64,000 nucleotides of DNA, taken from contig CAMHUU010000003.1 in NCBI GenBank assembly GCA_946188395.1, positions 1-64,000 on the forward strand, read 5' to 3'. Position 1 is the first letter of the stretch, and each line of letters begins with the position of its first letter. The notes beneath the pieces were generated by a model. The model saw only the letters and a program-made list of their open reading frames with translations. It was not told the origin of the DNA and did not search any database. The position numbers and the translations under genes were made by a program. This stretch comes from an uncultured Prevotellaceae bacterium (lineage in GTDB: Bacteria > Bacteroidota > Bacteroidia > Bacteroidales > Bacteroidaceae). Of this stretch, positions 32,674 to 40,654 are shown in pieces.

Positions 32674-35600
32674 ATGATACGCTTCTTTCAGACCCCACAA
32701 AAAACGGTGATTGCCACAGAGGTAGATCACGTACTCAATGAACAGGAAATCAAGGAATTGAATTGGTTGTATGGCGAGGCTTCGCTGCTTGATGCAGAGA
32801 GCCTGGAGGGCTATTTCGTTGGTCCGCGCCGCGAGATGGTGACCCCATGGTCGACGAACGCCGTCGAAATTACCCAGAACATGGGCCTCAAGGGCATCAG
32901 CCGTATCGAGGAGTACTTCCCCGTCAGCAGCAAGGACGCTGAGTACGACGAGATGCTGCAGCGCATGTACACTGGCATCAACCAGGACATCTTCACGATC
33001 AACATCAAGCCTGAGCCCATCAAGTATGTGGACAACCTTGAGGAATATAATGAGCAGGAAGGTCTGGCTCTGAGTCCTGAGGAGATTGAGTATCTGCACG
33101 GATTGGAGAAGCAGAACGGTCGTCCTCTGACAGACTCGGAGATCTTCGGTTTCGCCCAGATCAACTCTGAGCACTGCCGTCATAAGATCTTCGGTGGTAC
33201 GTTTATCATCGATGGCAAGGAGATGGAGTCAAGCCTCTTCGCAATGATCAAGAAGACCACGCAGGAGAACCCCAACAAGATCCTTTCAGCCTATAAGGAT
33301 AACGTGGCCTTTGCTCAGGGTCCTGTCGTTGAGCAGTTTGCCCCGAAAGACCAGAGCACGAGCGACTGGTTCCAAGTAAAGGATATCGAGAGTGTCATCT
33401 CGCTGAAGGCTGAGACTCATAACTTCCCAACCACTGTTGAGCCTTTCAATGGTGCTGCTACAGGTACTGGAGGTGAGATTCGCGACCGTATGGGCGGTGG
33501 CGTAGGTTCTTGGCCTATCGCTGGTACCGCTGTATATATGACGGCGTATCCTCGTCTGCACGATGATAACGATGTAGCTCGCGATTGGGAGGATATCCTG
33601 CCCGTTCGCCAGTGGTTGTATCAGTCACCACAGCAGATTCTGACGAAGGCTTCGAATGGTGCCTCAGACTTCGGTAATAAGTTCGGCCAGCCGCTAATCT
33701 GTGGTTCTGTACTAACCTTCGAGCATCAGGAGGGCAAAGAGAAGTATGCCTACGATAAGGTCATCATGCTGGCTGGTGGTGTGGGTTACGGCACCAAGCG
33801 CGACTGCTTGAAGAAAGAGCCTCAGAAGGGCAATAAGGTGGTCGTTGTGGGTGGTGATAACTATCGTATCGGACTTGGTGGCGGTTCTGTATCATCAGTT
33901 GATACGGGTCGTTACAGCAACGGTATCGAGTTGAATGCCGTTCAGCGTGCTAATCCGGAGATGCAGAAGCGTGCATACAACCTCGTTCGTGCGCTTTGTG
34001 AGGAAGATGTGAATCCCGTTGTTTCTATACACGACCACGGATCAGCAGGTCATTTGAACTGCTTGTCTGAGCTCGTTGAGGAGTGCGGTGGTGAGATTGA
34101 TATGACCAAGCTGCCTATTGGCGACAAGACGCTTTCAAGTAAAGAGATCATTGCCAACGAGAGTCAGGAGCGTATGGGTCTGCTCATCGACGAGAAGCAT
34201 ATCGAACACGTACGCCGTATTGCTGAACGTGAGCGTGCTCCGCTGTATGTCGTTGGTGAGACCACAGGCGATGCCCACTTCTCGTTCAAGCAGGGCGATG
34301 GCGTGAAGCCTTTCGACCTTGATGTGGCTCAGATGTTTGGTCACTCTCCGAAGACCATCATGCGCGACAATACCGTTGAGCGCCATTACGAAGACGTTAC
34401 TTATACACAGGATAAGATTGACGAGTACCTCGAGCGCGTGCTCCAGTTGGAGGCTGTGGCTTGTAAGGACTGGCTCACGAATAAGGTAGACCGCTCTGTA
34501 ACGGGAAAAATTGCCCGTCAGCAGTGCCAGGGTGAGATCCAGTTACCATTGAGCGACTGTGGTGTCGTAGCCCTCGACTATCGTGGTGAGAAGGGTATCG
34601 CTACAGCCCTTGGTCATGCGCCACAGGCTGGACTCGCTGATCCCGCTGCAGGAAGTGTGCTCTCTGTAGCTGAGGCTCTGACGAATATCGTCTGGGCACC
34701 AATGGCAGAGGGAATGGATTCGATTTCTTTGAGTGCAAACTGGATGTGGCCTTGTCGCTCGCAGGAGGGTGAGGATGCCCGTCTATATGCTGGTGTGAAG
34801 GCTTTGAGCGATTTCTGCTGCGACCTGCACATCAACGTGCCTACTGGTAAGGATTCGCTGTCGTTGAGTCAGCAGTATCCTAACGGTGAGAAGATCATCT
34901 CTCCAGGAACTGTGATTGTATCTGCAGGTGGTGAGGTCAGCGACATTAAGAAAGTTGTTTCTCCTGTATTGGTCAATGACAAGAACGCTTCACTCTACCA
35001 TATCGACTTCTCGTTCGATACGCAGCACCTTGGTGGTTCTGCCTTTGCACAGAGCTTAGGCAAGGTGGGCGACGATGTGCCTACGGTGAAGAATCCTGAG
35101 TACTTTGCTGATGCCTTCATGGCCGTACAGCAGATGATCGAGAAGGGTTGGATTCTGGCTGGTCACGATATCTCAGCCGGTGGTCTGATTACCACACTGC
35201 TCGAGATGTGCTTCGCTAATACCAAGGGCGGTATGCATATCAACCTGCACGACATCTGTGCTGATGGCGACGTTGTGAAGACTCTGTTCGCAGAGAACCC
35301 AGGTGTAGTAATCGAGGTAAGCGATGACTACAAGCAAGAGTTCAAGGAATTCATGGAGGAGCAGGGTGTAGGCTATGCCAAGATTGGTTATCCCGTTGAG
35401 AATGCCCGCACCATCGTGGTGAAGGCTGGCGACGAGGAGAAGACCTTCGATATCGATGCCCTGCGCGATGTATGGTATAAGACCAGCTACTTGCTGGATC
35501 GCAAGCAGAGCTTCAATGGCAAGGCAGCTGAGCGTTTTGAGAATTATAAGAAGCAGCCTCTGGAGATGAAGTTCCCCAAGGGATTCACTGGCAAGCTCGC

Positions 35601-36378
35601 ACAATATGGTATCTCGGCTGATCGTCGTGAGGCATCAGGCGTCAAGGCTGCGATTATCCGTGAGAAGGGTACCAACGGAGAGCGCGAGATGGCATATATG
35701 CTCTACCTCGCTGGCTTCGATGTAAAGGATGTGATGATGACCGACTTGATTACAGGTCGTGAGACGTTGGAAGAGGTGAACCTCATCGTCTTCTGCGGTG
35801 GATTCTCTAACTCCGATGTGCTTGGTTCAGCTAAGGGTTGGGCAGGTGCCTTCCTCTTCAATCCTAAGGCTAAGGAGGCGCTCGATAAGTTCTATGCCCG
35901 TAAGGACACCCTCTCACTGGGTATCTGCAACGGTTGTCAGCTGATGGTTGAACTCGGCCTCACAGGTGCTAAGGGTGCTAAGATGCTGCACAACGACTCT
36001 CATAAGTTCGAGAGTGAGTTCATCAGCCTGAGCATTCCTCAGAACAACAGCGTGATGTTCGGCTCGCTGAGCGGCAACAAGCTTGGTCTGTGGGTAGCTC
36101 ACGGAGAGGGTAAATTCTCACTGCCTGAGGCTGAGAGCGCTTACAACGTGATTGCCAAGTACAACTACGCTGGCTATCCCGCTAATCCTAACGGTTCTGA
36201 CTATAACGTGGCAGGTATCTGCTCTGAGGACGGTCGTCATCTCTGTATGATGCCTCACCTGGAGCGTGCCTTCTTCCCATGGCAGAACGCCTGGTATCCC
36301 GCTGACCGCAAGAACGACGAGGTGACTCCTTGGATTGAGGCCTTCGTCAATGCCCGTAAGTGGATTGAGCAGCAATGA
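32674..36378 (+). CDS. purL: Phosphoribosylformylglycinamidine synthase (large form)
   Basis: A 1234-aa single-chain FGAM synthase, the fourth step of purine synthesis. The linker (SDSEIFGFAQINSEHCRHKIF) is followed by the synthetase core with LKAETHNFPTTVEPFNGAATGTGGEIRD and the DVGSGG-like and HDHGSAGHLNCLSEL regions. The C-terminal glutaminase carries the Cys of LGICNGCQL and the His/Glu triad. Length matches the proteobacterial/Bacteroidetes fused form. Its stop overlaps the first chromate transporter start by 4 nt (ATGA), an unusual partner for a purine gene but seen directly. Confidence 0.97.
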   Translation: MIRFFQTPQKTVIATEVDHVLNEQEIKELNWLYGEASLLDAESLEGYFVGPRREMVTPWSTNAVEITQNMGLKGISRIEEYFPVSSKDAEYDEMLQRMYTGINQDIFTINIKPEPIKYVDNLEEYNEQEGLALSPEEIEYLHGLEKQNGRPLTDSEIFGFAQINSEHCRHKIFGGTFIIDGKEMESSLFAMIKKTTQENPNKILSAYKDNVAFAQGPVVEQFAPKDQSTSDWFQVKDIESVISLKAETHNFPTTVEPFNGAATGTGGEIRDRMGGGVGSWPIAGTAVYMTAYPRLHDDNDVARDWEDILPVRQWLYQSPQQILTKASNGASDFGNKFGQPLICGSVLTFEHQEGKEKYAYDKVIMLAGGVGYGTKRDCLKKEPQKGNKVVVVGGDNYRIGLGGGSVSSVDTGRYSNGIELNAVQRANPEMQKRAYNLVRALCEEDVNPVVSIHDHGSAGHLNCLSELVEECGGEIDMTKLPIGDKTLSSKEIIANESQERMGLLIDEKHIEHVRRIAERERAPLYVVGETTGDAHFSFKQGDGVKPFDLDVAQMFGHSPKTIMRDNTVERHYEDVTYTQDKIDEYLERVLQLEAVACKDWLTNKVDRSVTGKIARQQCQGEIQLPLSDCGVVALDYRGEKGIATALGHAPQAGLADPAAGSVLSVAEALTNIVWAPMAEGMDSISLSANWMWPCRSQEGEDARLYAGVKALSDFCCDLHINVPTGKDSLSLSQQYPNGEKIISPGTVIVSAGGEVSDIKKVVSPVLVNDKNASLYHIDFSFDTQHLGGSAFAQSLGKVGDDVPTVKNPEYFADAFMAVQQMIEKGWILAGHDISAGGLITTLLEMCFANTKGGMHINLHDICADGDVVKTLFAENPGVVIEVSDDYKQEFKEFMEEQGVGYAKIGYPVENARTIVVKAGDEEKTFDIDALRDVWYKTSYLLDRKQSFNGKAAERFENYKKQPLEMKFPKGFTGKLAQYGISADRREASGVKAAIIREKGTNGEREMAYMLYLAGFDVKDVMMTDLITGRETLEEVNLIVFCGGFSNSDVLGSAKGWAGAFLFNPKAKEALDKFYARKDTLSLGICNGCQLMVELGLTGAKGAKMLHNDSHKFESEFISLSIPQNNSVMFGSLSGNKLGLWVAHGEGKFSLPEAESAYNVIAKYNYAGYPANPNGSDYNVAGICSEDGRHLCMMPHLERAFFPWQNAWYPADRKNDEVTPWIEAFVNARKWIEQQ

Positions 36379-36908
36379 ACATCTATTGGGATTCATTTAA
36401 GACCTTCTTTAAGATTGGCATATTCACCCTCGGTGGTGGATATGCCATGATACCGTTGATAGAGGAAGAGGTGGTCAACAAGAAGCAGTGGGTATCAAAG
36501 GACGAGATGCTCGACCTGATAGCCATCGCCCAAAGCTGTCCAGGTGTCTTTGCTATCAATATAGCTACGTTTATCGGTTATAAGCTCAACAAGACGCGAG
36601 GCGCTATTGCCACGACTATTGGCACCGCCCTGCCCTCCTTCCTCATCATCCTCGCCATCGCCATGTTCTTCAGCCAGTTTAAGGAGAATCCGTACGTGGC
36701 TGCTATGTTCAAGGGTATCCGTCCTGCGGTGGTGGCACTCATTGCTGTTCCTACGTTCAATTTGGGTAAGCGAGCACAACTAAACATGTGGACCATCTGG
36801 ATTCCCATTGTGTCTGCCTTATTGATATGGCTCTTGGGTGTATCACCTATTTGGATTATCATTGCTGCCGGTATTGGTGGATTTATTTATGGGAGGATTG
36901 CCAAATGA
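36375..36908 (+). CDS. Chromate transporter, N-half subunit
   Basis: A 177-aa CHR-domain membrane protein with about five hydrophobic segments. Family motifs: FKIGIFTLGGGYAMIPLIEEEVV at the N-terminus and AQSCPGVFAINIATFIGYK. It pairs with the next gene as a bipartite short-chain ChrA, each half equal to one half of the fused protein. Substrate in gut bacteria is uncertain; sulfate or another oxyanion is possible. It overlaps purL and the second subunit by 4 nt each, so all three are translated together. Confidence 0.9.
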   Translation: MNIYWDSFKTFFKIGIFTLGGGYAMIPLIEEEVVNKKQWVSKDEMLDLIAIAQSCPGVFAINIATFIGYKLNKTRGAIATTIGTALPSFLIILAIAMFFSQFKENPYVAAMFKGIRPAVVALIAVPTFNLGKRAQLNMWTIWIPIVSALLIWLLGVSPIWIIIAAGIGGFIYGRIAK

Positions 36909-37486
36909 TGATTTATCTCAATCTCTTTATCACCTTCTTTAAGATAGGGCTCTTTGGCTTTGGTGGTGGTTATGGCATGCTGTCACTCATTCAGCACGAA
37001 ACAGTGGAACGATGGCAATGGCTTTCCAGTAGTGATTTTACGGATATTGTCGCCATCTCGCAGATGACACCAGGTCCTATTGGCATCAATTCCGCCACCT
37101 ATTGCGGCTACACAGCATGTGCCAATGCAGGTTTTTCCATGCCCATGTCCATTCTTGGCTCTGCAACGGCTACCTTCGCGCTGGTACTGCCCTCGCTCAT
37201 CTTGATGATACTCATCGCCAAGATGTTTATGCGCTTCATGCACCATCATTCAGTAGAGAGCGTATTCCGTGGTTTGCGTCCGGCAGTTGTAGGCTTGTTA
37301 GCTGCTGCTACATTATTATTATGTACGCGCGAGAACTTCAGTACTCCCAAGGAAAATCTCTGGCAGTTCTGCATCAGCTGTTTTCTCTTTATTGCTTCGT
37401 TCTATGGGGTCAAGGTAATGAAAATCAATCCCATCCACATGATACTTTTCAGCGCTGTGGCGGGGTTGGCATTGTTCTATGAGTAA
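36905..37486 (+). CDS. Chromate transporter, C-half subunit
   Basis: A 193-aa CHR-domain protein with the parallel signature FKIGLFGFGGGYGMLSLIQHETV and ISQMTPGPIGINSATYCGY. The ATG at 36905 overlaps the stop of the first subunit by 4 nt and is chosen over an in-frame ATG at 36788 inside that gene. About six hydrophobic segments. Expected to form a heterodimer with the upstream subunit. A bidirectional terminator follows. Confidence 0.88.
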   Translation: MMIYLNLFITFFKIGLFGFGGGYGMLSLIQHETVERWQWLSSSDFTDIVAISQMTPGPIGINSATYCGYTACANAGFSMPMSILGSATATFALVLPSLILMILIAKMFMRFMHHHSVESVFRGLRPAVVGLLAAATLLLCTRENFSTPKENLWQFCISCFLFIASFYGVKVMKINPIHMILFSAVAGLALFYE

Positions 37487-37489
37487 ACA

Positions 37490-37521
37490 AAAAACGCGGC
37501 CTACGAAAGGTCGCGCTTTTG
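37490..37521. terminator. Bidirectional terminator
   Basis: CGCGGCC pairs with GGTCGCG (one G-U) around TACGAAA, flanked by A-run and T-run on either side. It serves the chromate transporter operon and the convergent FMN-binding gene. Confidence 0.75.
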
Positions 37522-37525
37522 TTTG

Positions 37526-37903
37526 TTATTTGTGCTTTTTGTAATAGTCAACGGCGCGACGGATGTTTTCTTGCATCGCCTTTGAAGTGAATGTGGCACC
37601 CGTTACAGCATCTACATCCCCTACACCTTTCTTGACATTCATGCCCTCGTAGTTAGGCAGCATCTGCTTTTTCACCTTGGCATTGTACTTAGGACCGTCT
37701 TGGTTCTTCAGCACAACAACCTTAACAATCTTATTCTTTTTGATATGAACCTCAAGGGGTGTAGCACCAGCATATCCCTCTACGTCTTGAGCCAACGTAG
37801 TGGTATTAACAATATAGGTACCGTCCTGTGTTTTCGTCATTACATTGTCTGCCTGTGCCGTCATTGCAAACGACAGCAGCGCAGCGATTAAAAACTTTTT
37901 CAT
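37526..37903 (-). CDS. Small periplasmic FMN-binding domain protein
   Basis: A 125-aa exported protein with signal peptide (1-18, ending MTAQA). The rest is one FMN-binding domain (PF04205 type). DAVTGATFTSKAM near residue 100 matches the DxxTGATxT flavinylation site of RnfG/NqrC, where ApbE attaches FMN to the last Thr. It is probably a minimal extracytoplasmic electron carrier. It is encoded directly after an outer-membrane barrel with a 4-nt overlap, so the two are co-expressed. No ApbE or redox partner lies in the window. Confidence 0.85.
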   Translation of the reverse strand: MKKFLIAALLSFAMTAQADNVMTKTQDGTYIVNTTTLAQDVEGYAGATPLEVHIKKNKIVKVVVLKNQDGPKYNAKVKKQMLPNYEGMNVKKGVGDVDAVTGATFTSKAMQENIRRAVDYYKKHK

Positions 37904-38460
37904 TTTCCTAATGCAAATTTATATCCTAAAGTGATAGAGAACCAAGAGTGTCTGGCAGAACCCGGATTGTCGGCTTTGCTTGCACCGAAATGATATCTGG
38001 CATCAAAGACAAAATTCTGGTATTCATACGATGCACCTATGGGGAAAGAAAAATAAACGCCATTCGCATCGTCATTGTTACTATCGTCAACCTTTGCAGA
38101 TAGTTTGATGCCAGGCTGGAAACCAGCTTTAATGGCAAGTCCTGGATAAACATAATAATTGGCGAGAATGGGAATATTAAGGTAATCGTACTTAAAGGAA
38201 GCGTAATTTTCGGAATCTGAAGATTTCTCACCTTGCATAGAATAGAGCAGACCTGCAGATACGGAGAATTTCTTGGCCAATCCATATTCTCCTTCAACAC
38301 CGGCAACAGCACCGATGCGAAGTTTGGCAGTTCTCATATTGGTCATTGTTGCAAGATTAACACCAGCCATTGGCTTCAAGGTAATCTGTCCAACCTCGTT
38401 TTGTGCAAACATCCCGATGCTTATGAGCATCATGGCAGCAATCATAAATAGCTTTTTCAT
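37900..38460 (-). CDS. PorT/OmpX-like outer-membrane beta-barrel protein 1
   Basis: A 186-aa outer-membrane barrel with signal peptide (1-19, MFAQ cleavage). The remainder alternates hydrophobic and polar residues, and the end FSITLGYKFALGK fits a C-terminal beta strand. About half identical by eye to the protein at 54743-55345: both begin QNEVGQ-TLKPMAGVNLAT, contain LYSMQG and NIP-LANYY, and end LGYKFAL. This copy is shorter by about 14 residues in an outer loop. It overlaps the FMN-binding gene by 4 nt. Function unknown. Confidence 0.85.
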   Translation of the reverse strand: MKKLFMIAAMMLISIGMFAQNEVGQITLKPMAGVNLATMTNMRTAKLRIGAVAGVEGEYGLAKKFSVSAGLLYSMQGEKSSDSENYASFKYDYLNIPILANYYVYPGLAIKAGFQPGIKLSAKVDDSNNDDANGVYFSFPIGASYEYQNFVFDARYHFGASKADNPGSARHSWFSITLGYKFALGK

Positions 38461-38507
38461 ATTATTTTCGTTTTATTTTAATGAATATTCTTTGATGTCA
38501 GAGAAAG

Positions 38508-40562
38508 TCAATAGTTCCCCAAAGCGCTAATGCTTTGTGGCATCCATACCTCCATATCGCCAGGTCCGCGATGGTTCCAAGCGTAGTATGGAATCATGGT
38601 CAGTACGGCAGGGCGCACATGGGCATGCCCCAGTTTGTCTGTATCAAGAGCCTCACCGTCCACTTCGATAGCTGTGACGTTAAATGTCACGTCGCGAGTT
38701 CCGTTGATGGTGCGCTCAGCAGTACGGAAGCGAGGCTGGGTGGGCATTAGGAAGTTAAAGATGCTGAAACGTTCGTTGTCGACACCCTCAGCACAATAAA
38801 CCAGCGGGCCACGTTCTACGGCAATGCGTCCACGATCATCAGCGACAGCAGGATGAGCCTTAACGGTGCGTACGGGCATATCGAAGTGGATGGTTACCAC
38901 GTCGCCCTTCTTCCACTTGCGGTCGATGACAAGGTAGCCGTTTTCGAGTGCACTATTGACGGACTGCCCATTTACCTTTACGGAATAGCTGCCCAACACG
39001 TCGTCGCTGAAGCTATAGAGACGCGAAGGAACAGGACGGTTGGTGACCCATTCGGGGATGCGGACCATCATGGTAAACTGCTTCGCCTGATTCTTCTGGA
39101 TGGTAACAGTGATGTCGCCATCCCAAGGATAGTTGGTTTCCTGCTTCAGTACGACGTCCTTGCCTGCAACCTGAATGGTAGCTGTGTTGCCAGCAAACAG
39201 GTTGACAAACAATTTGCGGTCCTTGACAGCATACATGTACCCTGGGAATGAAGGGATGAAACGACAGAGGTTCGAGGGACAGCAGGCACAACCGAACCAA
39301 GGCTGACGCTCTACAGTACCATCGGCATTAAACTTATACTTACCGTCCGACGACAGCGGATTGGGATAGAAGAATCGTCCGCCATCGACAGTCATACCAC
39401 TGATGACGCCGTTATACAGCGTACGCTCCATGCAGTCGATATACTTGGCGTCGCCATGCAACAAGAACATGCGATGGAACAGATAGACCATCGAAATGGC
39501 TGCACACGTCTCGTTGTACGATGTCAGGTTGGGCAATTCGTAATCAGCACCAAAAGCTTCGCCATTGTGACGGGCACCCACACCACCAGTGATGTAATAT
39601 TTCTTGGAGACGATGTTGTCGTAAAGCGTGTCGATGGCTTTGATGTAAGCAGAATCGCCAGTGAGTGCAGCAACGTCAGCCATACCAGCATACATATATC
39701 CGGCACGAACGGCATGTCCCCAAGCCTCGGTCAGTTCAATGGCGGGTTTGTCGCTCTGCGAATAGATGTTCTTTGTTTTCGTCTTGCCACGATAGTCGAG
39801 CAGGAACTTGGCCTCGTCCAGATACTTCTTTTCTCCTGTGAGCACATAAAGACGAGCCAAAGCCATCTCAGCAATCTGGTGACCAGGCGTCACACAAGCC
39901 TGTCCAGCGTTGGGTCCCACCTCACGGACAACGCAGTCGGCATAACGCTTGGCGATATTCAGGAACTTGTCCGAACCTGTAGCCTGATAGTGGGCGCAAG
40001 CAGCATCCACCATATGGCCCAGGTTATAGAGTTCGTGACTGAGGACCTCTTCCACCTCCCAGCGGTTCTTGCCAGACCAGTGGTGCGGATGTTCAGGGTT
40101 GATGGTGCGGGCTGTATAGAGATAGCCGTCAGGCTCTTGGGCAGCAGCAACAATGTCGAGTACCGAGTCGATATACTGCTTCAGTTTTGCATCGGGATAG
40201 GTCTGCAACACATACGAGGCGCCCTCGATGGTCTTGTACACATCGGTATCGTCGAACGAAAAGCCCATGAACTTCGACACGTCCCACTTTGGCGTCTTCA
40301 GCCCGTCGTGACCAGGATGTTGCAGGGTGTATGCTGCCATGTTGAAGTTCTCATAGCGGTGTTCGCTCTCACACTTCGAGAAGGCCAGTGGAATGGTTAC
40401 CTCACGGGCAGCACGAATACGCTCTCCCCAGAACGAACCGGGGGTCACCTTCACGGCAGTAAACGGTACCTGACTAATGGGATAGCCGTTGGAAATAACC
40501 TGTGCTGCAAGGCTCTGCATCAGCATGAGACCCAATACGATGATGCTCAGTCGTTTCATCAT
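38508..40562 (-). CDS. GH127 beta-L-arabinofuranosidase / aceric acid hydrolase-like
   Basis: A 684-aa exported GH127 (DUF1680) enzyme with signal peptide (1-21, SLAAQ). The (alpha/alpha)6 barrel contains GGVGARHNGEAFGADYELPN, supplying the catalytic and zinc-ligand Glu residues. WFGCACCPSN has Cys425, Cys427 and Cys428; the CC pair corresponds to the zinc ligand and nucleophile Cys of GH127. C-terminal beta domains follow. In the RG-II system a GH127 acts on aceric acid; other members act on beta-L-arabinofuranose. The start at 40562 (or 40559) follows the promoter. Divergent from the giant fusion gene, with a shared 92-nt control region. Confidence 0.9.
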   Translation of the reverse strand: MMKRLSIIVLGLMLMQSLAAQVISNGYPISQVPFTAVKVTPGSFWGERIRAAREVTIPLAFSKCESEHRYENFNMAAYTLQHPGHDGLKTPKWDVSKFMGFSFDDTDVYKTIEGASYVLQTYPDAKLKQYIDSVLDIVAAAQEPDGYLYTARTINPEHPHHWSGKNRWEVEEVLSHELYNLGHMVDAACAHYQATGSDKFLNIAKRYADCVVREVGPNAGQACVTPGHQIAEMALARLYVLTGEKKYLDEAKFLLDYRGKTKTKNIYSQSDKPAIELTEAWGHAVRAGYMYAGMADVAALTGDSAYIKAIDTLYDNIVSKKYYITGGVGARHNGEAFGADYELPNLTSYNETCAAISMVYLFHRMFLLHGDAKYIDCMERTLYNGVISGMTVDGGRFFYPNPLSSDGKYKFNADGTVERQPWFGCACCPSNLCRFIPSFPGYMYAVKDRKLFVNLFAGNTATIQVAGKDVVLKQETNYPWDGDITVTIQKNQAKQFTMMVRIPEWVTNRPVPSRLYSFSDDVLGSYSVKVNGQSVNSALENGYLVIDRKWKKGDVVTIHFDMPVRTVKAHPAVADDRGRIAVERGPLVYCAEGVDNERFSIFNFLMPTQPRFRTAERTINGTRDVTFNVTAIEVDGEALDTDKLGHAHVRPAVLTMIPYYAWNHRGPGDMEVWMPQSISALGNY

Positions 40563-40590
40563 TTTCTTATCAGTTTTTGTTTTCAGTCGA

Positions 40591-40598
40591 CAAAGGTA
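40591..40598 (-). promoter_or_regulatory. -7 box TACCTTTG of the GH127 gene
   Basis: Minus-strand consensus box 28 nt before the GH127 start. TTG at 40619-40621 gives a 20-bp spacer. Confidence 0.65.
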
Positions 40599-40607
40599 CA
40601 CATTTAG

Positions 40608-40642
40608 TTACAAACGACCAAGTTTTTCGTCTTAATTATAAA
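40608..40642 (+). promoter_or_regulatory. Shared regulatory motif, site G (GH43/GH142 fusion)
   Basis: Reads TTACAAACGACC, then AGTTTTTCGTCTTAATTATA. The right half is strong, the left half weak. It closely resembles site F before the esterase gene and lies in the divergent region shared with GH127. Confidence 0.55.
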
Positions 40643-40654
40643 TAAATAGGTAAC

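Noticed and set aside
39456..40607. 383-codon open frame antisense to GH127
   Set aside because: It mirrors a well-supported GH127 gene and shows no domain or start signal; the same applies to long antisense frames at 20512-21483, 42518-43678 and 43691-44644.
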